Positions 55,403 to 64,000 of a stretch of DNA of 64,000 nucleotides are shown piece by piece. The stretch is from assembly GCA_037176725.1 (NCBI GenBank), contig JAZBRS010000059.1, positions 9,845,001 to 9,909,000 of the forward strand. Direction: 5' to 3'. The notes under the pieces were generated by a model. It was not told where the DNA came from. It saw only the letters and a program-made list of their open reading frames with translations, and made no database searches. The position numbers and the translations under genes are program-made. Source of the stretch: Posidonia oceanica (taxonomy: Eukaryota; Streptophyta; Magnoliopsida; Alismatales; Posidoniaceae). Each line of letters opens with the position of its first letter. The stretch's first letter is position 1.

Positions 55403-56955
55403 CCTGCACCGAGGCCTCAGGACAGCGATCGCAAGGGTAGTGGCGAGTCGGGCCACTGAGCTTGTACCTTTCTTTTGTTTCTGTCAGAGTCTGTACTTTT
55501 CTTTTGTCAAAGTCTGTACTTGTAAAGATGTGAATATTCATATGAAATGTTTTCTGCTTTGTTTACCTGCACATGCTTACTTTTCTTATTAGTAATCACA
55601 AAGCATACCTTCCTTAGCGAAAGATTTGGTTAAGTTGATTAATTAATCAAAGAGAAGATATGTTAAATGAAAAAGGTTTGGGCTAAGTTAATTAACTAAA
55701 AAGAAGACATAACAAATGTTGATGCAAAGAAAGCATGCTTATTTTAAAATGGGTGGAGGGAATTAATTTCTGGCCTCAGCTAAAGAGATGGAAATCAGAG
55801 CCCAGTAGATGCTGATTGTGAGTCATCCGTGGATGCTCTAAAGATCATTATGTGAGTAATGTCTTTGTTAAGAGAGCGCACCCAAGCCGTGAGACACGCT
55901 TGAGTAGGACGCTAACTCTGAATCCTGGTGAGTTGATGGTTGCATCATCGGCCAGATTAATTCCAGTTTTCCTACTTACTAAGTTCTCACTTGTAGGTAG
56001 GTTGGATGTTTTGGTTTCTTGGTTTTTTTTGTTTTTTTTTCTTCTTTAGGTTTTGTAATTTATTTTTTTTGGTGTTTTGGCTTTTACAATCTTTTTGGTA
56101 TTTTGACATATGTGATTTTTTTGGATTTTCGGGTTATATGATTTTTTTGGATTTTTGGGTTATATGATTTTTTTTGGATTTTTGGGTTATATGATTTTTT
56201 TTGGATTTTTTGGGTTGTGTGATTCTTTTGGATTTTAGGGTTTTCTCTAATGGAGAAAGATGAGTACCTACTTTAAGCGTTAACCTTTGGGTCTGTTTCA
56301 ACTAGATGAGTGGGCCCTATTTTCGTGGACATGTCCCTTGGGCCATGCCTGTACCTTTTAGAAACTTTGGTCCACGCACCAGTCCTTACTTGGGTCGCTA
56401 TTCCCCGGGCCTTTTCAGTCCTTGACCACCTGGGGTTGCTTACTCCTTGCCTATTGGTGGAAATAGGATGGGGGAGGTTTCGGGATACAGTGAACTCTCG
56501 ATTTTGGCTTAGGCCTTGAATCCCACTTGCCCTTCTTCGGTCCTTAATGCGTCTTTCTAGGATTTACACTTTAGACACATAGACAGCTTTTGCCATGTTC
56601 TTTTCCGCTCTTTGGACAGCTCTTTGCTAACCTCTTTTAGTTGGACAATTTCTTTTACTGTCTCTTTTCATTTGTTCCTCACTTGGACAGCTTCTTTGCT
56701 GCCTTCTTTCCTCTCTATTTGGGCGTTTTTGCCACCGTCTTTTCTGGACGCTTTCTAGGTTACTTGACAAGCAATTTGTATTCTAAGCCTCTACTTCGAG
56801 CCTACCTTTCCCTTACCTCCCCGTGTAGTGTGTATGTGGAGACAGGTCAAGGCATGGGTCCCCCCAGGTATTCCTCTTCCTATTGGCTTTGGGAATCTCT
56901 CCCCTTCTGGCTTGGTGTTAGGCCCTAGGTCTTTTCAATGATATAAGCATACTGG
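55403..56955 (-). other. Non-coding stretch between the PMD pseudogene and element D pol
   Basis: AT-rich. 56010-56240 has a run of T tracts and about four imperfect copies of a 26-bp unit, GGATTTTTGGGTTATATGAT plus T's. I could not identify the 3' LTR or PPT of element D here. There is no convincing ORF. Confidence 0.5.
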
Positions 56956-58343
56956 TCAAGGGTAGTACCTTTTCAGGTGCATTGCATTCCAAGGGTCAGA
57001 AAGATCTGTCCCATTCTGGTATAATCGATAGGCATTCCCTAGATATGCAGCAACCACTATGTAGGGCCCTTCCCAGTTTGGCTTCAACTTTCCCTTAGGG
57101 TGGGGCTTATTGTAAGGCAACACTTCTTTAAGCACTAGATCACCAATTTTAAATTTGCGTTCGATTACTTTATTTTGGTAAGCCTTGGTTAACCTTTGTT
57201 GGTAGACACGCGTATGCTCGGCGGCTGCCAGTCGTTTCTCATCAAGGAGTTCCAAATGATGGAGTAAAGCCTACCTCTTTTCTTCAGCAGACATTCTCCT
57301 ATCGATTTTAACTCTTAATGAGGGGATCAGGATCTCGTATGGGACTACTGCTTCCATCCCACAGGCTAAAGCATAGGGGGTTTGACCCGTTGCCGTCCTT
57401 ATGGTGGTGCGGTATACCTATAACGCATTAACAAGCTTATCTGACCAATCCGATCCCTTAGCGTCTTCTACCATCTTTTTAATGATTTTGATTAAGGTCT
57501 TATTAGTAGCTTCTGCTTGGCCGTTCCCTTGCGGGTATACAAGGAAGAGTGGTGTAGGGTTATACCAAATTTTTGGCATAACCGCTTGAACTCTTCTGAG
57601 ATGAAGATCGGCCCGTTGTCTGCTACTAAGGCTTTAGGCAGCCCGAACCTTGCAATGATATTTTGCTGTACGAATCGGCACAGGGTTGTGGCCTTGATGT
57701 TCGCGAACGCCTCCGCTTCTGTCCATTTGGTAAAGTATTCCGTCGCTGTTAGGATGAAAGTGTTGCCCTTTCCCTAATGGATGGGTCCCACCACATCGAA
57801 GGCCCACATAGAGAAAGGCCATGGTGTCAATAAAGCATGAAGTGCTGAAGCTGGAGCATGAATCTTGTTGGCGTGCAGTTGGCAACTCTTGCACCGCTTG
57901 ACTTTACTTGCACAGTCAGCTTCCATGGTAGGCCAGTAATACCCCCTTCTGATGATCATCTTAGCCATGAACTGGGAGTTGATGTGGCCCCCGTAGACTC
58001 CCTCATGTGTTTCCTTGAGAATCTTGGCTGACTCAGATGCATCCACACATCAGAGTTCAATCCCTAAGGGCGTTCTCCGGAAGAGTGTGTTGGCTCTGAT
58101 GTAGTACTTCGTAGCCATCCTCCTCAGTGCTTCTCTGTCCTTGGGAATTGCATAGGTCGGGAAGGTGCGATCTTGTACATAATTCTGTATGTCATAATAC
58201 CACAGGTTGCCATCGTCGTTTACTTCTGTAGCTCCTTGATAACAAACCTCTGTGCACATTAAGCTTTCCTGGTTCAGTCCCTCTCTGAGTTTTTGAACCC
58301 ATTCAGTGGCAGACTCCACTGTTGGTGTGCTGATTTTTCGCAC
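56956..58343 (-). pseudogene. Integrase region of element D
   Basis: 58343-58050 is the RNase H-integrase connection. 58046-57774 holds the zinc domain (EGVYGGH, CKSCQ) and the first part of the core (FDVVGPIH). About 57770-57256 keeps the core in broken frames (ADNGPIF-like region, then several stops). 57255-56956 is the C-terminal GPY/F-type part ending KRYYP. A stop lies directly after GPIH and another before the zinc domain. Non-functional. Confidence 0.9.
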
Positions 58344-58349
58344 CGTGAT

Positions 58350-60200
58350 GGATTACTTATCTGTCTCTAAGCTGAAGGGGAGCGAGGATGCCAATGAGGC
58401 TAATGAATCGGCCAAGATGTTGTTGCTTCTAAGTGCGTGCACATACATAACCCTGTCAAATTTCTTCAGTAAGGCTTTAGCCAGGTTACGGTATTCCTAC
58501 AGCTTTGGCGAGAGGGTCTTGTATTTGTTGAGGACTTGCCGTATGACAAGCTGTGAGTCCCCAACTACTTTTAGTCTTCTTATCTCTAGATCGAGAGCCA
58601 TTCGGAGCCCTAGAATGAGTGTCTCGTATTCTACAATGTTATTACTCGCTGAGAAGAGTAGCTGGGCCGCAGCGAGGAAAACAATACTCTCTGGAGTGAG
58701 GAGTGTTGCCCCTATTCCGGTGCCCTGTGAATTAAGCGCTCCATCGAAATGGAGGGTCCATTCTCTGATGAGTGGCATGACATTACTGATTGCCAGTATT
58801 TCCTTGTCTGGGAAATCTGTTGATACTGGCTGATACTCCGACACAGGTAGCCCAGCGAGTTGATCCGCGATAGCTTGCCCCTTGATCGCCTTCTGAGTGA
58901 TGAACTGCAGGTCGAACTCAGTGAGGAGCATTTGCCATCGTGCTAGCCTTCCGGACAATGCTGGTTTCTCGAACATATACTTGATAGGGTCCATCTTGGC
59001 TTTGTAACAGACTCTGTGTGCTAGAAAGTAGTGCCTGAGCTTCTGTGAGGCCCATACTAAGGCTAGGCAGTGTCTCTCGATCTAGGAGTACTTCCTCTCG
59101 TATTCAATGAATGTCCTACTGAGGTAATAAACCACTTTCTCCTTCCTTCCAGTCTCATCGTGTTGTGCTAGGACGACACCCACCGAGTTATCAATGATGG
59201 CCAAGTAGAGTAGCAATGGCCTCTCGGGGACCGGAGCAGTCAATACTGGAGGATTGAGGAGGTAGAGCTTTAGATTATCGAAAGCCTTTTGATAGGTATG
59301 ATCCCACTTGAATTCCACACCGTCTTTTAAAAGCTCATAGAATGGTCTACACTTTTCCACATGCTGAGAGATGAATCTGCGGATGAACTGTAGCCTCCCT
59401 ATGAGTCCTCTGAGCTCCTTGATATTCTTCGGTGGTGGCATGGCTGTTATAGCTTTAGCTTTGGTGGGATCCACTTCTATGCCCCTTTTGCTTACTATGA
59501 AGCCGAGTAGCTTTCCGGCAGTGACCCCGAAGACACATTTCTTGGGGTTCATCCTGAGATTGTACTGGTCTGCTCTCTGGAGTACTCTTTCTAGTGCTTC
59601 AAAGTGTTCCTCTCTTGTTTTTGACTTTACTAACAAATCATCCACATAGCACTCCATGCAATCATGTATCATGTCGTGAAAGATTGCCATCATAGCCCTC
59701 TGATAGGTGGCTCCAACGTTCTTTAATCCGAACGGCATGACTACATAGCAGTAGGTTCCCCATGGAGTGGTAAATGAGGTCTTCTCCTGATCTTCTTCTG
59801 CGAGTTTAATCTAGTTGTAACCGAAGAAACCATCCATGAATGAGAGCATCTCATGGCCTGCGGTGTTGTCTATGAGGATGTCTATATGTGGAAGAGGGAA
59901 ATCATCTTTTGGGCATGCTTCATTAAGGTTTCTGTAATCAATGCATAGGCGCACTTTACCATCTCTCTTCATTACTGGAACTATGTTTGCGATCCACTCT
60001 GGATATACCACAACTATAATGAACTTTGCTTTATGTAGCTTGTCTATTTCTTCTTTGACTTTTAGAGCGAGGTTTGGACGTAGACGTTGGAGCTTCTGCT
60101 TTGCTGTCTTGGCGCCTGGCTTGAGAGGGAGCCTGTGCTCCACCAGTAGTGAATCAAGCTCGAGCATTTCTCTGTAGGAGAAGACCAGTACCTTCACATA
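58350..60200 (-). pseudogene. RT and RNase H region of element D
   Basis: 60197-59811 carries the RT lead-in (KQKLQRLRP) and fingers (DYRNLNEACPKDDFPLPHID). A TAG follows GYN. 59738-59082 has the palm with YVDD (near 59640) and thumb (MPPPKNIKELRGLIGRLQF), ended by TAG. 58994-58497 covers the RT-RNase H connection and the first part of RNase H (FDGA near 58745), ended by a stop; the remainder of RNase H is in 58496-58350. The order and motifs match element C pol. Confidence 0.92.
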
Positions 60201-60205
60201 TTTTT

Positions 60206-62086
60206 GAGTAGTTTCTCCATTCTGAGTCGTTCATCTGAGTGGAGGGCAGAGCTTATCCGAACTGGTCGTGGATCATCTTCAGTCCCTAGATTTATTTCTT
60301 CTGTTTCTTCAGTGACAGCCTTGGTCTGCTCATCGTATTTCTTCATTATTTCTTCGAAGATGGCAGGGTCTACCGGTTCTTCTTCATCTAGTCTTCTTCT
60401 GTGTCCACCAGCTCGAAGACTTCATAGTTCCCAGTATTTTTGCCAGTGATGTTCGACACTTCTTCGACCAGGAAGATGGCGTGCGACGTGGCTAGCTCCT
60501 GTGGCAACGTCGTGGTATAATGACATATCTTGACTGTTTGGGTGATTGGTTCCTTCCTGTTTTGGCCTGCACGCTTAGTAGAGTGATTAGATACTCTTTG
60601 TGAGGACGTGGTGGCGATTAGGCTGTCCCTGCCATGCCCTTGGCTACCTTCCCCACTATTAACTAGACTAGGAAGTAAATTGCTGGAAAGTAAATTATGC
60701 AAAAATAAAATGCAGGAATTGAAAGTGGGAAAGAAATTATTTACAAGAGTAGGGTGGTTGCCCCTAGGTTTGCCTCCGCGGTGGAGGCGGTTCGCCATCG
60801 GGCATTCAGTCTGTGGCCCCAACCCCTTCTTGCTCAGAATGGCAAGACCATAGGTCGCTGAAGAGACAGGTGAGCTCGCAGACAGGGTCGGAGTCTTCTG
60901 CTTCAGTGCCTTCAATGGAGGTTCCGGAAGAGTCGTTTGTCTGGACGTCTGGAGGCAAGGGAGCTTCTAGAGAAGCAGGGAGAGCAGCAGGGACCTCTTT
61001 TGTGCAAGAGGTTGGTGCTTCTTTCTCGGGCTTCGTCAGAGCGTTGAGGATGACTGGAACTTCTTCTAGATGGGGAGAAGGAGTTGGTGCCGTCTTGGAA
61101 TCTGTAAGAGTGCCAAGGATGACAGGCTTAGAGGCTTCTTCAAGGTGGTGAGAAGAAGTTGTAGCTATTGTTGTTGCTGGGAGGTTGGGAACCATGTCTG
61201 ACACTTGCTTTTCGTGCACTTGTAGTCCGACTAATATGAAGTGGTTGGCAAGTGACCACGCCAGAGGTTTGCTTGGATCTGGATGCCCAAGGTACCCTAG
61301 CCCTGTACGGCTGCGCTCCTCAGGTGTTTCGAGCACGTCCCTCATTCCTTGCTCTTGGCGGCCGAGTCCTTTCCCCGGGGTGTATCCTATCTTGAGGAAA
61401 ATCTCCCACTGCCTTTTCATGTGGTCCGGGTAATCGTATTGATTCATATCAATACTCCAGGGAGCAAAGACTTTCTTGACATTGTTTATGGCCTTGGCAG
61501 CCGAGTCCCTGATTAATGGTGCCGGCGTGGTAGTTGGGATTGTCACTAGGTGGCCTTCCGCCTCTATTGGCTCATCTCCCAGTATTTTGATGATCTTCCT
61601 TTGGTAAGGGAACTTCATGCATTGGTGGCGCGGGGAGGTGACTGCCTTGATCTCTTCGATCCATTGGTGCCCTAGGATGAGTCGATACGAGATTGGTGCA
61701 TCGACTATTATCAATTCAGTTTCTATTTGGAGAGGGCCAATGGTAACTCTGACGGTGATCTTCCCCAGAGCTGCTTTCTTGTTGGTGTCGTACCCTGATA
61801 CAGTTAAGGCCGCTGGGCATAATTGAGACTCTGTTAGCCTAATTAACTGTAGGGTTTCTAAGAAGCATATATTTAGAGTTGCCCCTATATCCACAAGCAC
61901 ACCACAAAGTTTATAATTGTTTATTACAATGGTAACACTTAATGGTAGAGTTCTTCTTTCAGGAGGAGCTAGTTTGGAATCAGTGAAGAAGACCGTAGGC
62001 TCTATGAACACGGCAGCGGCAATGGCTGCCAGAGTTTCAACGGGTATGTCCTCCAGTACTTGGGCTTTCTTCAATACCTCCATCAA
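60206..62086 (-). pseudogene. Second retropepsin-like domain, G-patch and linker of element D
   Basis: 62086-60806 begins with a helical lead-in like the one before the element C protease, then a retropepsin-like fold with VDIGAT (Asp codon near 61890) and LILGHQWI. A G-patch-like segment follows (YTPGKGLGRQEQGM), and then a Pro/Thr/Ser-rich linker. A frame change near 60810-60915 leads to 60915-60388, an acidic linker before RT. Position and context equate this domain, not the first, with the protease of element C. Confidence 0.85.
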
Positions 62087-62090
62087 GATA

Positions 62091-62948
62091 TCACGGTGCT
62101 TCCCTGATCAGCTCATAGATAGAGATCTTCACTTGTGTCTTCCTGAGCTGCTCTAGGATGTCGAACGTGCCTTCTATTCTCCGGGGTATGTGGAACTCTT
62201 GGCGAGGCGGAGAAATGGCTGGTTCTACATTAGGTGGAGGCGGTGTGACTTGGTTGAAGATCTGCCCTGTTCTTGTGATGGGGGCTTGCTGAGCTTGATT
62301 GTGTCCTTCCCTGGCGTAGCCAGACTTAAGCAAAGATAGAGGTCTTCTGAGGAGAGACTGCCCTTGATTTACGGGCAACTGAGATGAACTCAGCAGTGCA
62401 GGCCTCTGAATCTGGGTACACCCTTGGATGGCTTGAACATCTGTGAGCTGCTGAAATCCTTGGATGCTTGGGGCTTCATTGTTCCAGTCATCGGTCCAGC
62501 CACCTGTGCCATCTGGTGATGAACCTCCCATGTGAAATCCCGTTAGATAGGGTCTCCAGATCATTTCCAGGGCTGTTTCATGGTCTGCTTTGATGGTGAT
62601 CACCTTCCCTTGGAATTTGAACTTTAATAGCTGGTGTGTCGGGGATGCGACTGCACATATCTCTGCCAACCAAGTTCTTCCCAGGATTAACGGTTCTGCC
62701 AATTCACACTCCACCACCATCACCTTGGTAATGCTGGTGAGGGGGCCGATAGTAATTGCTAGCTGAACCATCCCTATCACCTCTATCTGACTGTTATCAA
62801 AGCCCTTGCAGAAGATCTTTTCCTTAGTGATTTCTTCTTGTCCGACATCTAAGTAGTCGAGTGTGTTTAAAGAGCATGCACTGTGACTAGCCCCTGTGTC
62901 TACAAGTATGCCAGGGAGGAGGTAACCGTTGACTTCTACAGTGATCAC
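62091..62948 (-). pseudogene. First retropepsin-like domain of element D
   Basis: Residues 1-110 have a canonical retropepsin layout: LVDTGAS with the Asp codon at 62898-62900, a middle flap region, and EPLILGRTWL near residue 90. A Gln/Pro-rich linker follows and ends in a segment (VKISIYELI) that precedes the protease in Tat elements. A one-base frame difference and TGA at about 62091 separate it from the second domain. Element C has no comparable domain in this interval. Confidence 0.85.
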
Positions 62949-62999
62949 TAAGGGCCAGAGCTGTTCCTTTGGAGCGGGTAGTTCCGAGTCCTTGAAGAC

Positions 63000-64000
63000 T
63001 ATATTCCTCCTCTCGTATCCTTTGATTATCTCTCGGGCTAGTTCAAAGGGATCAACCTCGCCATTCTACTTTTGGGGTTGACCTTCTCCTGGGAGGAAAT
63101 TGAAGTATTTGAGGAGCTCCAGGTCATTTGCCTCGCTTTCTCAGTCTTGTATTGCTTCTACTGGGAATTCCCATTCTACAGATCCCTATTCAGAGCATAT
63201 CTCAAACTCATTGCTTTCCACAATGGAGGAAACCAGCACCAGCTCTACTTCGAGTAGGCAAATGGACACGGTCTCTACCTCTGGTGGACTGCCTTTTGCC
63301 TCCAGGTGCGCCACTAAATGATTAGGCAGAGGGTTCTGGTGTATTTGTAACTTGTGTTGTCCTGTCCTAGCCTTTTTCTACCTGTCTTTGAGGACTGACC
63401 ACATTATTTCTCCCTTGTCATTTAGATCATATATTCTGTCCATTAACACATAACATTCCTCGAGTGTGTGCCCATTTTTCTGGTGATATGCACAGTACTT
63501 GGACATGTTCATGTTGGGAGCGTTTGGCTTTGGCACTGGGAGTTGCAAGTCCCCACTTTCAACCAGCATTCTGAAGATGTCTGGAATTGTCTCTGGAAGT
63601 GGTGGGTAACTCTATCTTTTTGGTCCTTTAAGTGCCTGTGGTGGAGGAACATTGTGGTAGTCCCTCTACCCTTGTGGTGGTGCTTTGTATTGATTATTGG
63701 TTTGCCCTTGTTGGGCATTTATCGGGGAGTTAGAGTGTTGGGGTTGGAACTGTTGGAGTGGCTGCTTCTGCTGTTCTGCTTGTTGGTATTGAGGCTGCTG
63801 GAAATGTTGCCCCTTCCATCCCCTTTGGTTCTGCATGGTTAGCTGTGCCATGCTGCCAGTGACACCTTCTATTGTATGCTCCGCAGTCTTCTTCCTGTTC
63901 TTTGTTTCGAGCTCCAGGAATGGTAGCTCTTCTTTGTTACGCATCACTTTTGCGGCCCGCTCGTATAATTGTGGATAGGTGTGGAAGTCACCTACCAACA
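63000..64000 (-). pseudogene. Gag C-terminal region of element D
   Basis: 63998-63666 is the end of the gag domain (FLELETKNRKK) and a Gln-rich stretch. 63569-63378 has a CX2HX4HX4C zinc knuckle (from CAYHQ to EEC). Between 63378 and 62948 the frame is interrupted. The gag N-terminal part is outside the window. Confidence 0.85.

Larger units (their letters stand above)
56956..64000 (-). mobile_element. Element D: decayed Tat-like gag-pro-pol element, partial
   Basis: On the - strand, from right to left: gag C-terminal part, a first retropepsin-like domain, a second retropepsin-like domain, G-patch, RT, RNase H, integrase. All ORFs are broken by stops, and most are TAG or TGA. The 5' LTR and gag start lie beyond 64000; the 3' LTR is not recognised. 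Sequence similarity to element C is low at the DNA level but clear in protein motifs. Confidence 0.9.

Overview
The window is plant nuclear DNA made almost entirely of very large Ty3/gypsy LTR retrotransposons of the Tat/Ogre type. The plant assignment rests on Tat-type gag-pro-pol without a chromodomain, primer sites complementary to the 3' end of a plant-type tRNA-Arg, an extra ORF of the plant DUF7745 kind, a plant mobile domain (PMD) pseudogene, and CCCTAA-type tracts. I cannot name the species. I see no intact host gene, rRNA, tRNA gene or CRISPR array.

Layout. Element A (1-11137, + strand) is the 3' part of a giant element that starts left of the window: a DUF7745-like ORF (475-1677), long arrays of short hairpin repeats (about 1930-4800), a polypurine tract, and a 5.8-kb LTR (5352-11137). 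Element B (- strand) is an older relative. Its 3.3-kb 5' LTR is at 50507-53838 and its 3' LTR is at 11138-14046. It carries a decayed gag (49247-47056) but no recognisable protease, RT or integrase. Element A sits inside B's 3' LTR, and element C sits inside B's interior. Element C (15308-43951, + strand, 28,644 bp) is complete: near-identical 6.02-kb LTRs, a perfect 5-bp target duplication (GTTAC), PBS, gag-pro ORF, pol ORF in the same frame after one TAG, a DUF7745-like ORF, hairpin arrays and PPT. Right of B lies a PMD-type pseudogene with four introns (53839-55402, +), which B interrupted. Element D (about 56956 to beyond 64000, - strand) is a heavily mutated Tat-like gag-pro-pol with two tandem retropepsin-like domains.

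How the parts relate. A, B and C share the tRNA-Arg primer site, a folded PPT/U3 junction, leader sequence blocks and a 3' zone of tandem hairpins. B, which has gag only, looks like a non-autonomous partner that could have used enzymes from A/C-like elements (inference). The strongest unexplained signal is RNA-like structure. Thousands of bases of short inverted repeats keep their pairing through paired substitutions, seen independently in the A/C array, the B array, the PPT junction and the B LTR. The nesting order (D/PMD locus, then B, then A and C) agrees with the visible divergence: C's LTRs differ at only about a dozen sites, while B's differ far more.
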